From the NCBI RefSeq assembly GCF_014855495.1, contig NZ_JACYFJ010000006.1, positions 124,001 to 188,000 on the forward strand: 64,000 nucleotides of DNA, in the 5' to 3' direction. Positions 8,871-17,657 of this stretch are shown here, one piece after another (the first letter of the stretch is position 1; each line of letters starts with the position of its first letter). The position numbers were made by a program, and so were the translations under genes. The DNA comes from Euzebyella saccharophila (lineage in GTDB: Bacteria; Bacteroidota; Bacteroidia; Flavobacteriales; Flavobacteriaceae). Below the pieces are notes generated by a model. That model saw only the letters and a list, made by a program, of their open reading frames with translations, was not told the DNA's origin and did not search any database.

Positions 8871-9551
8871 ATGAAATCCCATCAGAATTTTATTCTATCT
8901 CTTTCCCTGTTTCTCTTTCCGGTGTTGTTAATGGCACACGGGGTAAGCTCTGGCGATCAGGCCATTTTAGATGAAGGAGGCTTGTTTTCCTATATTTATG
9001 TGGGCGCCAAACACATGCTTACGGGCTACGACCACTTGCTTTTCTTGGCAGGTGTTATTTTCTATCTCAAGGGTTTTAAAGACATTCTAAAATTTATTAC
9101 CGTTTTTACTTTGGGGCACAGTATTACCTTGATAGGAGCCACTTATTTGGGTATTAGGGCCGATGAACATCTAATCGATGCGGTAATCGCTCTCAGTGTT
9201 TTGTACAAAGGTTTTGAAAATCTAGGAGGCTTTGAAGAGAAATTGGGCATCAAGTCGCCCAATCTATTATTGATGGTCCTTCTTTTTGGTTTGATACATG
9301 GGTTTGGCCTTTCTACAAGATTACAGTCGTTTGATGTAGGTTCAGAACAGTTTTTGGCAAAAATCGTCTCCTTTAATGTGGGGGTAGAACTAGGGCAGGT
9401 ACTGGCTTTGATACCTATTGTTTTTCTTATTACCCAATGGCAAGGAAAAAGAAGTTACGATGCTTTTTATAAGGCAGCCAACTTTTATCTGATAATAGCG
9501 GGTGTAGGCTTATTTGCTTATCAAATGTACGGGTATTTCAATGGGCACTAA
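8871..9551 (+). CDS. HupE/UreJ-like membrane protein (HupE_UreJ_2 type)
   Basis: This 226-residue polytopic membrane protein has the family landmarks GYDHLLFLAG, FTLGHSITL and HGFGLS, with His and Asp residues placed inside helices as in HupE/UreJ nickel permeases. About six helices follow a signal-like N-terminus (LLMAHGVSSGD). It is directly coupled to the His-rich DUF4198-like protein upstream and overlaps the next gene by 11 bp. Together they suggest a metal capture and import unit. HupE/UreJ homologues in Bacteroidota without hydrogenase or urease are common, and no such enzyme is in this window, so the metal is open. Confidence 0.85.
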   Translation: MKSHQNFILSLSLFLFPVLLMAHGVSSGDQAILDEGGLFSYIYVGAKHMLTGYDHLLFLAGVIFYLKGFKDILKFITVFTLGHSITLIGATYLGIRADEHLIDAVIALSVLYKGFENLGGFEEKLGIKSPNLLLMVLLFGLIHGFGLSTRLQSFDVGSEQFLAKIVSFNVGVELGQVLALIPIVFLITQWQGKRSYDAFYKAANFYLIIAGVGLFAYQMYGYFNGH

Positions 9552-9966
9552 GAACGTAACATATCTGCAACATTTGAAAAGAAATGGTGCTCATTATAGT
9601 GCACAGTTCTTTCTGGGGGTCATTGTGCTGCTGATGTTCGCAAAGCCCTTATTGCCGGTAGTCGATTATTTTCAGAATTACGATTACATTGTAAAAGTGC
9701 TTTGTGAAAACAAAGAAAAGCCCATGCTGGAGTGTAACGGAAAGTGTTATTTGTCCAAACTGTTGGCAGAAGAAGCAGATGATGAAAGCAACCCTTTTTC
9801 TGAAAAGCTGTCTAAATATGAAATTCCGCTATTGCTTCATGAAAGTGAATCGTTAGAAATTGAATTTGAACTGAGTGAAAAAAGAATCTTCGAAAATTTG
9901 GTCATGAACGGCGGTATTCTTTACTCCCTCGACTTCACCCGACCCCCGGAAATCACGTCTGTTTAA
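9541..9966 (+). CDS. Small membrane protein with conserved CNGKC motif
   Basis: I chose the ATG at 9541, which overlaps the HupE-like gene by 11 bp, giving 141 residues. There is one hydrophobic helix (FFLGVIVLLMFAKPLLPVV) and then YIVKVLCENKEKPMLECNGKCYLSK, with three cysteines close together that could bind metal or form disulfides. The tail is acidic. I do not recognise a named domain, although similar short proteins with a CxGKCxL motif occur beside metal genes in Flavobacteriia. Context makes it the third member of the His-rich/HupE unit, perhaps a metal or redox accessory factor. Confidence 0.75.
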   Translation: MGTKNVTYLQHLKRNGAHYSAQFFLGVIVLLMFAKPLLPVVDYFQNYDYIVKVLCENKEKPMLECNGKCYLSKLLAEEADDESNPFSEKLSKYEIPLLLHESESLEIEFELSEKRIFENLVMNGGILYSLDFTRPPEITSV

Positions 9967-10047
9967 CTTTTCAGAGCAGTTTATTGTAACTGCAAAATGT
10001 TCAATACTTATTGAAGTTTAACAATCCTACGAGTGGTTGGGACACTT

Positions 10048-13000
10048 ATGTCATTGCCAAAAACAAATTTTTATATGATACCAATTAATTTGGCCTCAAA
10101 AGATAAGGTCATTTCGTTATGCTCTATGCTAATTATGGCATTAGCAACTACCGGTATGGTACACGCCAAACCGGAAATCAATCCGTTATCCAGAACAGTA
10201 GTGCAAAATCAGGTAAATGGTACTGTTTTTACTGAAGAGGGCATACCCCTTGCTGGTGCCAATATCGTAGAGAAAGGTACTACCAATGGTGCCTTGACTG
10301 ATTTTGACGGAAATTTTACGCTCTCCGTACCTGATAATGCAACCTTGATTATTTCATACCTGGGTTTCACCACCCAAGAAATTGCAGTGAACGGGCAAAC
10401 CAACCTGAGCATTACTTTATCAGAAGATGCAACGGGGCTCGATGAGGTGGTAGTTACGGCCTACGGAACTACTAATAAAAGGAGTTTTACCGGATCGGCA
10501 ACCAAAGTAGCCACCGAAACTTTGAGCCGTACGGCGGCGGCCAGTTTTGAGACCTCCCTCCAAGGAAGTGTAACCGGGGTAAACGTGTACACTACGGGCC
10601 AGCCCGGGGGTAGTTCTAGCGTGCAAATTAGAGGGGTTGGCTCCATTAATGGTCTTACCCAACCGCTGTATGTACTCGATGGGGTGATCATTAATACCGA
10701 TAATAATTCGAGAATTGGCGGTAACGGAGCGGTCAATAACCTGAATCCCTTATCGACCATGAATACTTCCGATATTGAGAGTATAACCGTTTTGAAGGAT
10801 GCCGCAGCTGCTTCCCTCTATGGATCTAGAGCTGCTAATGGCGTTGTGGTCATTACCACTAAAAAAGGAAAAAAAGGCGAAACGGAGCTGACCTTGAGCT
10901 CAGAATTCGGACTCACTCGTAACCTGACCAAAGAAGAGACGATCAGCAACCAACAATTTAAGGATTTGTGGGAAGAAGGCCAGCTACACCAATATATTCA
11001 GAACAATGAGAACGGGGAGTTCAGTAGGGTGTACAATGATGGTACGCTTTATAACCAGTATTTGGCCATGGCTCAGGCAGATTATACCGCGGTCTATGGC
11101 AACGAACTAAGGAATTCAGATTGGTTGGATGCTATTTATCAAACGGGTTCGATCCAGAAATATAATCTTTCCGCTCGAGGCGGAAACGAGAAGACCAAGT
11201 TCTATATATCGGGCGATGTGCTGGATCAAGAAGGTACTATCATCCGTTCGGGCTACAAGCGCTATTCCGGAAGGCTTAATCTGGAAAACAAAGCGAAGGA
11301 TTGGCTAACTATTGGCGCCAATTTATCCGTTGCAAAATCAGAAAGAAATACGGGCCAATATGATGGTTCGTATGCAGGCGGACTCAATCCGTTGTATATG
11401 GCGAGGGTATTGCCACAAGCAGCCGCTATCTACGACCCAAATGGGTATGAGGGTATTGCAGATCTTCCTAACGATATTGAGAAAAACGCCAACCCCATTG
11501 GGGTAATTCAAGTGGGGGAATATGATAACAACGAAGTAAGGGTTCGGGGCGATGTCTTTGCAGAATTCTTTATTTATGACGGACTTAATTTTAAGACCAC
11601 CTTTGGTATCGACCATCAATCCAACGAAGAGTCGTTATATGATAACAAGGAATTTGGTGCCGGTGGCGGTGTTTGGAACGGGGTGCTCTATGTGGCCCAG
11701 GGCGATGTATTTCAATACACTACTTCCAATCTTTTAACCTATAACAAGCAGTTTGGAAAGCATGGCGTAGGCGCTCTTTTAGGGGTAGAACAGCAAGAAT
11801 CTAAAATGAAGTCTATTCGTAATGCGGGCTATGATGTTTTGGATAGCGATTTACTCTCTTCCAGTAGTTTGGGTTCCCTTTGGTCGTGGTCCGGCTATTC
11901 CGAGAATTATTCCCTCTTGTCTTACTTTTCAAGGTTTAATTACGATTTTGACCAGAAGTATTTCCTTAGCGCCAGTTACAGACGTGATGGTTCTTCCCGT
12001 TTTGGGAAAGATAGCCGTTGGGGTGGTTTTTGGTCGGTTTCCGGGGGATGGATTCTGACCGAAGAGGAATTTTTACAGAATGATGTGATCAACTACTTGA
12101 AATTACGAGGAAGTTATGGTACCAACGGAAATCTTCCACCTGATTTTTATGCGCATTTGGCCTTCTTTAATTCCGATGGACTAGGATATGGAGGTTCTTC
12201 CGGTTTGACCTACGGGCAACTCGCAAATCCAGAACTGTCTTGGGAGCAGAGCAAGAATTTTAATGTGGGGGTGGACGCCGTTGTTTGGAATAAGCTCAAT
12301 CTTACTGTTGAATATTTCTCCAAACAAACGGAAGACTTGTTATTGAATATTCCGGTTTCCTCTACTACTGGATTTAGCAATCAATTGCAGAATTTTGGGG
12401 AAATGAAGAATACGGGTTGGGAAGTTTCATTAGGCTTAAATGCCATTGCGCAAGAAGATTTTTCTTGGAATACGCGTTTGAACTTGACCATGCTCTCCAA
12501 CGAAATCACCAAGTTAAAAGGGGATTTGACACCGAGTTATAATGCTACCAATGGGCAAGACCCAACTATTATAAAGGTGGGTGAAAGTCTAAACTCTTTT
12601 TATTTAAGGGATTATGCCGGGGTGAATCCAGAAAATGGATTGGCACAGTATTATGTACTTGAAAACGGACAAAGAACTGGTGCTATTACCACCAATGCTG
12701 AAGAGGCTGGGTTTGGTGTCTTCGGGAAGGCCCTGCAAGATGTGCAGGGTGGTTTCTACAATCAATTAACGTACAGAAATCTTTCTTTGGATTTCCTTTT
12801 TACCTTCGGAATTGGCGGAGAGGCCTATGACCGTACCGCTTTTAAAAGAGATGATGATGGTTTTGCTCCTCAATTTACGAACACCACGGCACAATTGAAC
12901 CCTTGGAATCCGAACAACACCAATGCGACGGTACCTATTAGAATTAATGGTAACCCTACCTTTTCCAACGATGTTTCTACAAGGCATCTGTACAATGGCG

Positions 13001-13209
13001 ATTACCTGAAGCTTAGAAACGTAAAGTTGAGCTATGGTCTGCCTAATTACGGACTGCTACAAGGCGGTTCCGTTTATGTGCAGGGTGATAATTTGTTGTT
13101 GTTCACCGAGCTCAACGATTATGATCCGGAAGCAATTTCCAATGGCGTTAACTTCTTTCAAACACCAACAGCTACCAGTGTTGTTTTAGGGGTTCAATTA
13201 AAATTTTAA
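10048..13209 (+). CDS. SusC/RagA-type TonB-dependent receptor, complete
   Basis: The ATG at 10048 gives 1053 residues; ATG 10075 is another possible start and a GTG at 10033 is less likely. After the signal sequence comes a carboxypeptidase-regulatory-like domain (VNGTVFTEEGIPLAGANI to the DEVVVTAYG TonB-box region), the plug with GTNKRS-like and VQIRGVGSINGLTQPLYVLDG elements, then the beta-barrel ending in LGVQLKF with terminal phenylalanine. It is the energised outer-membrane pore of a nutrient uptake pair, with the SusD lipoprotein starting 10 bp downstream. It lies 81 bp after the CNGKC gene; it may be a separate transcription unit. Substrate unknown. Confidence 0.95.
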   Translation: MSLPKTNFYMIPINLASKDKVISLCSMLIMALATTGMVHAKPEINPLSRTVVQNQVNGTVFTEEGIPLAGANIVEKGTTNGALTDFDGNFTLSVPDNATLIISYLGFTTQEIAVNGQTNLSITLSEDATGLDEVVVTAYGTTNKRSFTGSATKVATETLSRTAAASFETSLQGSVTGVNVYTTGQPGGSSSVQIRGVGSINGLTQPLYVLDGVIINTDNNSRIGGNGAVNNLNPLSTMNTSDIESITVLKDAAAASLYGSRAANGVVVITTKKGKKGETELTLSSEFGLTRNLTKEETISNQQFKDLWEEGQLHQYIQNNENGEFSRVYNDGTLYNQYLAMAQADYTAVYGNELRNSDWLDAIYQTGSIQKYNLSARGGNEKTKFYISGDVLDQEGTIIRSGYKRYSGRLNLENKAKDWLTIGANLSVAKSERNTGQYDGSYAGGLNPLYMARVLPQAAAIYDPNGYEGIADLPNDIEKNANPIGVIQVGEYDNNEVRVRGDVFAEFFIYDGLNFKTTFGIDHQSNEESLYDNKEFGAGGGVWNGVLYVAQGDVFQYTTSNLLTYNKQFGKHGVGALLGVEQQESKMKSIRNAGYDVLDSDLLSSSSLGSLWSWSGYSENYSLLSYFSRFNYDFDQKYFLSASYRRDGSSRFGKDSRWGGFWSVSGGWILTEEEFLQNDVINYLKLRGSYGTNGNLPPDFYAHLAFFNSDGLGYGGSSGLTYGQLANPELSWEQSKNFNVGVDAVVWNKLNLTVEYFSKQTEDLLLNIPVSSTTGFSNQLQNFGEMKNTGWEVSLGLNAIAQEDFSWNTRLNLTMLSNEITKLKGDLTPSYNATNGQDPTIIKVGESLNSFYLRDYAGVNPENGLAQYYVLENGQRTGAITTNAEEAGFGVFGKALQDVQGGFYNQLTYRNLSLDFLFTFGIGGEAYDRTAFKRDDDGFAPQFTNTTAQLNPWNPNNTNATVPIRINGNPTFSNDVSTRHLYNGDYLKLRNVKLSYGLPNYGLLQGGSVYVQGDNLLLFTELNDYDPEAISNGVNFFQTPTATSVVLGVQLKF

Positions 13210-13219
13210 AGAAAAAGAA

Positions 13220-14677
13220 ATGAAATATTCTAAATATACAAAGAGCCTTCTTTTAATGTGTGCGGTATTTGTCTTTCAAGCATGTGATGAAGATGTGCTT
13301 ACACAAACTCCGGACCATGTGATATCGGAAGACTTAGTAACCAATTCCGTAGAAAAACTACAAAGTTTGTTAACCGGGTCTTACAACGAAATCTCTACCG
13401 GAAATTATATCGGTAGGGTGCTGTATAAGCGCGCTGCGGTTAAAAGTCCTGATTTTAGGTTTGTACAGACCATTTATGACCCGCGTGATTATGAGCAGAC
13501 CGAATATCGTTACGAAGAAAGTAGCAACAACAATGGTAGTGCTGAATTACTGTGGTTGCAATGCTACAAAGTTATCGGAAACCTGAATTTGATTCTTGAT
13601 AATATCGACGAAGCCGAAGGCAATGATGATGTACGGCAGCAGGTGAAAGCGGAGGCTTTGGGATTACGCGGAATGGTCTATTTTGATTTGGCCCGTACCT
13701 TTTGCTATCCTTGGGCTAAAGAACAGGGTAATGCCCAGGGGCTTCCCTTAAAATTGAACTCAGAGGAAGTGGTCATTGAACGTAGCAATTTAGAAGCGAC
13801 CTATGCCCAAATTATAGCTGATCTGACCGCATCTTTGGAGATGCTCAATGCTGATTCTGAGACGCAGGGCAGTACCAAATACATCACCCAGTTAGGGTTG
13901 AATGCGCTTTTAGCCAGGGTCTATTTGTACAAGCAAGATTTTACCAATGCTTTGGCTGCGGCCCAAGAAGTATTGGCGGTAAAAGATGAAAATGATTTGA
14001 TGGATGTAGAAAATTATGTCTTTAACGATTATACATCGGAATCACTTTTTGAAATGAGTGTGGAGAGCGAAAATTCAGTAGGAAGTAACGGCCTGGGCGC
14101 CCAATTTGATTTTAGGGACGGTGGACAAGGCGATGTTATCGCTACCCAAACTTTTGTGGATTTGCTACAAGAATATACAGGGGACCCAAGGGCCTTGCTG
14201 CTCACCGAAGATAAAGAAGGAACCAATGCCCAGTTTGTGAAGTATATCAATAGGGAAGGTGGGGCCGGACTTAGTATTCACAACATTCCGATTATAAGGT
14301 TGTCTGAGATTTATTTGATAGCTGCCGAAGCCTGTGCCAATGGCGCGGGAGGTGGTGATACCGAAGCCTTGACCTATTTGAACACCCTGATTGCCAAACG
14401 GACCACTGATTTTGCAGCCCATGAGGCCACTGAAACTGGGGAAGCACTAAAAGAACGAATAGCTTTGGAAAGAAGAAAGGAACTGGCCCTGGAAGGTCAT
14501 GGGGTTTACGACTTCATTAGAACAGGCCAAAATATCGTTCGACCAGAGACCGACCATGTCAACACCGGTATTAATGTCAATAATTTGAATGCAGAAGCCT
14601 TTGCTCCCAAAACTATTTACCCCATTCCCGCAAGTGAAATTGAAGCTTCCGGAATGGTACAGACCGAAGGATATTAG
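13220..14677 (+). CDS. RagB/SusD family surface lipoprotein
   Basis: This 485-residue lipoprotein has a signal peptide with lipobox VFQAC (Cys22) followed by acidic residues. SusD features are visible: VKAEALGLRGMVYFDLARTF, an ALLARVYLYKQDFTNALAAA helical hairpin, and PIIRLSEIYLIAAEACA plus IALERRKELALEGHG near the C-terminus. It captures substrate for the receptor encoded just upstream. The second SusCD pair differs clearly from the first in both length and sequence, so the two pairs probably take different ligands. A strong terminator follows 26 bp after the stop. Confidence 0.95.
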   Translation: MKYSKYTKSLLLMCAVFVFQACDEDVLTQTPDHVISEDLVTNSVEKLQSLLTGSYNEISTGNYIGRVLYKRAAVKSPDFRFVQTIYDPRDYEQTEYRYEESSNNNGSAELLWLQCYKVIGNLNLILDNIDEAEGNDDVRQQVKAEALGLRGMVYFDLARTFCYPWAKEQGNAQGLPLKLNSEEVVIERSNLEATYAQIIADLTASLEMLNADSETQGSTKYITQLGLNALLARVYLYKQDFTNALAAAQEVLAVKDENDLMDVENYVFNDYTSESLFEMSVESENSVGSNGLGAQFDFRDGGQGDVIATQTFVDLLQEYTGDPRALLLTEDKEGTNAQFVKYINREGGAGLSIHNIPIIRLSEIYLIAAEACANGAGGGDTEALTYLNTLIAKRTTDFAAHEATETGEALKERIALERRKELALEGHGVYDFIRTGQNIVRPETDHVNTGINVNNLNAEAFAPKTIYPIPASEIEASGMVQTEGY

Positions 14678-14703
14678 AATTCATATTTTATAAAAGTTAT
14701 AAT

Positions 14704-14731
14704 AGCGGAGGCGAAAGCTTCCGCTTTTTTT
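14704..14731 (+). terminator. Intrinsic terminator with GAAA tetraloop
   Basis: A 9-bp stem (AGCGGAGGC with GCTTCCGCT, one G-T pair) closes a GAAA tetraloop and is followed by a seven-T run. It ends the SusC/SusD transcript. Confidence 0.88.
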
Positions 14732-14837
14732 GTCCTCTTTTTTTTGGTGGCTGTTGATCATTCTGTAACCGAAAGACTTGCATTTGAGTTTATAAAGGAG
14801 GCGTTATTTCAAAATTAGAATCATAAAACTTTAATCA

Positions 14838-14868
14838 ATACGTATATTTTTATTATTTTTATACGTAT
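14838..14868 (+). promoter_or_regulatory. Twin ATACGTAT palindromes, likely toxin-antitoxin operator
   Basis: Two identical 8-bp palindromes ATACGTAT (14838-14845 and 14861-14868) lie 23 bp apart, about two helical turns, immediately before the antitoxin ATG. The AT-rich DNA between them includes a TATTTTTA box. Ribbon-helix-helix-like antitoxins commonly bind such paired sites to repress their own operon. Confidence 0.55.
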
Positions 14869-14878
14869 AAAAATTTTT

Positions 14879-15127
14879 ATGGATACAAAATTGACCTTAA
14901 AATTGAATGAGGAGGTGATTGCCAGAGCCAAGGCCTACGCTTCCAACAAAAAGATGAGTCTTTCTAGAATTGTTGAGGCATATTTGCAACATTTGACATC
15001 TGAAAAAGAAAACGCTGACTTTGAAATTTCTCCTTTTGTAAAAAGTATTGCAACGGGCACACAAATTCCATCTGATTTGGATTACAAAAAGGATTATGCA
15101 AATCATTTAAGCGATAAGTATAAATGA
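14879..15127 (+). CDS. DUF6364-type antitoxin
   Basis: This 82-residue protein begins MDTKLTLKLNEEVIARAKAY and continues NKKMSLSRIVEAYLQHL, the ribbon-helix-helix pattern of the DUF6364 antitoxin family (a beta strand, two helices and a flexible acidic tail). Such proteins bind and silence the cognate PIN nuclease and repress the operon. The toxin gene overlaps by 4 bp (ATGA), the classic coupling of type II pairs, and twin palindromes stand just upstream. The C-terminal region DFEISPFVKSIATG probably wraps the toxin. Confidence 0.85.
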   Translation: MDTKLTLKLNEEVIARAKAYASNKKMSLSRIVEAYLQHLTSEKENADFEISPFVKSIATGTQIPSDLDYKKDYANHLSDKYK

Positions 15128-15540
15128 TGAAAAGGGTATTTGTCGATACTAATATAATGCTCGATTTTTTAGGGGAACGTCAACCATTTTATGACGCGAT
15201 TGCTAGAATGGCAACCTTGTCTGAGAAAGGTAAATTGCAAATGGTGGTATCTCCAATTTCTTTTGCAACTGTAAACTATTTTCTATCCAAATTTGAGAAT
15301 GGGAATATCGCAAAGGAGAAGTTGAGGAAATTCAAAATTATCTGCGAAATCTGTACTTTGGGTGAGCGAACTATAGAAAAAGCGCTAAATTCTTCATTTA
15401 AAGACTTTGAAGACGCTTTGCAATATTTTGGGGCTACAGAGGCAGGTTGCGACGTAATTGTGACTAGGAATGGAAAGGATTTTAAAAAATCGTTGTTACC
15501 TGTAATGACCGCAGAAGAATATTTAAAGTCGATTGGTTAG
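15124..15540 (+). CDS. PIN-domain toxin (VapC-like ribonuclease)
   Basis: This 138-residue protein has the PIN fold signature: FVDTNIMLDFLGER with the first catalytic Asp, a central Glu near residue 85-90, FKDFEDALQY with further acidic residues and DVIVTRNGKDF at the end. PIN toxins cleave RNA in a Mg-dependent way. The gene overlaps the DUF6364 antitoxin by 4 bp, so the pair is a type II toxin-antitoxin module. All acidic active-site positions appear intact, so the toxin is probably functional. Confidence 0.88.
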   Translation: MMKRVFVDTNIMLDFLGERQPFYDAIARMATLSEKGKLQMVVSPISFATVNYFLSKFENGNIAKEKLRKFKIICEICTLGERTIEKALNSSFKDFEDALQYFGATEAGCDVIVTRNGKDFKKSLLPVMTAEEYLKSIG

Positions 15541-15559
15541 TTTGAAGTGTTACCATCAA

Positions 15560-16828
15560 TTAATCCAATATATCAAAAATCGCAACTGCTACTTTCCCCG
15601 TTTTGATGATGGTACTATCCTCGTAAAGGCTAGTCCAAGCAAAAACAAGTTGGTCTTCTACTAGCGTCATTTGCGGAAAGCCGGTTTTCCGTGAGGCGTC
15701 CAAAGCGGCTATGGTCATGGCAGCGGATTTCTTACCATCTTGGTGAACCCGCGTGGCTTTTATATAGGTGTTGTTATTAGAAGTTTCCATCCAACTGACT
15801 ACGGCATTTTCTTCATTTAATAAAACCACATCTACACGGCCTAAGGGTTGGGGTCCACTTACTATAATGGGCATATCAAAATCTTTCCCGTTGTTTTGTG
15901 AAAAGCTTACTTTGACTTCCGGTTTGTCATTGGCAGCTGTGTACCATGCAACTACCAAAAGATTGTTCAAAGCTGATACTTTTGGTCCGTTTACGGGGCA
16001 ACCATGAATTTTCCAGTGGTCATCAAAAATGGGTTTTGGTTCAGTCCATTTACCGTTTACCCTTCGGGTTATGACGATATCCCTAATTTCTTCATCACTG
16101 CGGTCTCGGTACAGCACTACCGGTCCGTTTTCGGTCATGGCAGCCGTGGTCTGGCAACAACTACAAGCTTTTGAATCGAGCAAAGTAGGCTCCGATACTT
16201 CTCCATTGGCAGAAACAATAGCAGAGCGAAGGGTCATATTCCCTTCATGGTGCTGATGGCCTTCCTGTTCTTTTTCATGGCCTTTTTTGGCTGTTTCCCT
16301 ACCATCTAACCAAGTAAGAAAAAAGCTGTCAGTTTGATAGGGTAGGGCGGTAACAAAACCATGTTCCGTAGGGGTACCGTCTGTATGCAATTCGTTTTGT
16401 ACCAACCATTTTTGCCCGTCTCGCTGACGTAATCTTAGATCGATGTCATAAGCAAAAGTGGCAGGTGCCGATTTCTTTAAGTAATGGGCCAGTAGGTTGC
16501 CATTATTTTCGGTAACCATAGGATAATCGGCCCAGTTCACGAACCAATTGCTTCCGGATACCACTTCGGAGGGTTGACTCCATTGTCCATTATCAAAGAA
16601 GGAAAATTTAAGTTTGCTGGTAGAATCGTTAATGGTTTCCACCCAAGAAAGCAAAGTTCTTTCCTTGCCGGTAAATAAGTGGGGCAATGCGGTGTTTTTT
16701 CCACCAGGAAAAGGAATCTCCGTTAGGATGTCATCTGTCGGTTTTTTAACTTCTTTTCTCTCTTCATTCTTGCAGGAAAGAAAAATTAATAATAGAAATG
16801 AAAGCAATAAAAGTAGCCGCTTTCTCAT
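15560..16828 (-). CDS. BNR/sialidase-fold lipoprotein with CSCC cysteine cluster
   Basis: This 422-residue lipoprotein has lipobox IFLSC and a beta-propeller-like body of the type often labelled exo-alpha-sialidase. I do not think sialidase activity is supported: the standout features are the cysteine cluster KACSCCQTT, a second conserved HGCPVNGP and a His-rich insertion GHEKEQEGHQHHEG. These suggest metal binding or disulfides. It lies on the - strand just after the LemA-TPM operon (37 bp gap) and converges with the PIN toxin gene. Function unknown. Confidence 0.7.
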   Translation of the reverse strand: MRKRLLLLLSFLLLIFLSCKNEERKEVKKPTDDILTEIPFPGGKNTALPHLFTGKERTLLSWVETINDSTSKLKFSFFDNGQWSQPSEVVSGSNWFVNWADYPMVTENNGNLLAHYLKKSAPATFAYDIDLRLRQRDGQKWLVQNELHTDGTPTEHGFVTALPYQTDSFFLTWLDGRETAKKGHEKEQEGHQHHEGNMTLRSAIVSANGEVSEPTLLDSKACSCCQTTAAMTENGPVVLYRDRSDEEIRDIVITRRVNGKWTEPKPIFDDHWKIHGCPVNGPKVSALNNLLVVAWYTAANDKPEVKVSFSQNNGKDFDMPIIVSGPQPLGRVDVVLLNEENAVVSWMETSNNNTYIKATRVHQDGKKSAAMTIAALDASRKTGFPQMTLVEDQLVFAWTSLYEDSTIIKTGKVAVAIFDILD

Positions 16829-16865
16829 GTTCGTAAAAGTAACTCTTTCGTAAACGGAAAACTAG

Positions 16866-17657
16866 TTACCATCCGCCAGAAGCACCACCTCCGCCGAAGC
16901 CTCCTCCACCGAATCCGCCGCTAAATCCACCTCCGAAACTACCACCGGAACCTCCGCCAAACCCGCCAGAACCTGAACTTCTGCCCATGTTACTTAGGAT
17001 AATCATATCCCAAATATCGAGTCCACCAGAACGTTTTCCACCGTTTCGGCCACCACCACGCTTATTTCGGTTGGAGAGAATGACCAAAATGATAAAAAAT
17101 ATGATAAAAGGAAGCAGGGCTTCAAAAGGAAAGCCTCTTTGGTTATCAAAGCTTCGGTCTTCCTTAAATTCACCGGTCAGCACTTGAAAAATAGCATCGG
17201 CACCTTTATCCAATCCACCATAGAAATCGGCATTTTTGAATTGGGGTACGATTACATTTTCGATGATACGTCTAGACATCGCATCGGTAAGGCTACCTTC
17301 TACTCCATACCCCGTATTGATGGCAATTCGCCTATCGTCTTTGGCCAATAAAATAAGTACACCATTGTCTTTTCCGGCTTGGCCAATACCCCATTCATGG
17401 CCCCATTGGGCACCCAGATAATTAATGTTTTCGCCTTTAGTACTGCTAATAATCGCTACTACAATCTGAGTTGAGGTACTATCTGAATACCGAATCAGTT
17501 TTTGTTCCAATGCCTTTTGCTGCCCTTGCTGCAACAAGTCTATATAATCGTAAACGCTGGTTTCCTTCGCAGGTTTTTCAGGAATTTCAAATTGCGCCTG
17601 AACCCACGAAAAGCAACACAGGAAGAGTAGAAAAAAGCTAGCCTTTTGAAATCTCAT
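16866..17657 (-). CDS. TPM-domain (DUF477) membrane protein, Gly-rich tail
   Basis: I place the start at the ATG at 17657, giving 263 residues with a signal peptide MRFQKASFFLLFLCC; an in-frame ATG 7 codons earlier is possible. A TPM domain covers roughly residues 35-165, including TQIVVAIISS, GIGQAGKDNGVLILLAKDDRR and the family GYGVEGSL. One membrane helix (FIIFFIILVIL) is followed by a low-complexity Gly/Ser tail (GGGFSGGFGGGG). It overlaps the second TPM gene by 20 bp. TPM proteins occur in envelope stress and photosystem repair; some have acid phosphatase activity. Confidence 0.9.
   Translation of the reverse strand: MRFQKASFFLLFLCCFSWVQAQFEIPEKPAKETSVYDYIDLLQQGQQKALEQKLIRYSDSTSTQIVVAIISSTKGENINYLGAQWGHEWGIGQAGKDNGVLILLAKDDRRIAINTGYGVEGSLTDAMSRRIIENVIVPQFKNADFYGGLDKGADAIFQVLTGEFKEDRSFDNQRGFPFEALLPFIIFFIILVILSNRNKRGGGRNGGKRSGGLDIWDMIILSNMGRSSGSGGFGGGSGGSFGGGFSGGFGGGGFGGGGASGGW

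Noticed and set aside
10075-10077. ATG 10075 as the only start of the complete SusC
   Set aside because: Plausible, but ATG 10048 gives a longer basic lead before the hydrophobic core; neither has a strong ribosome-binding site, so I kept 10048 and noted the alternative.
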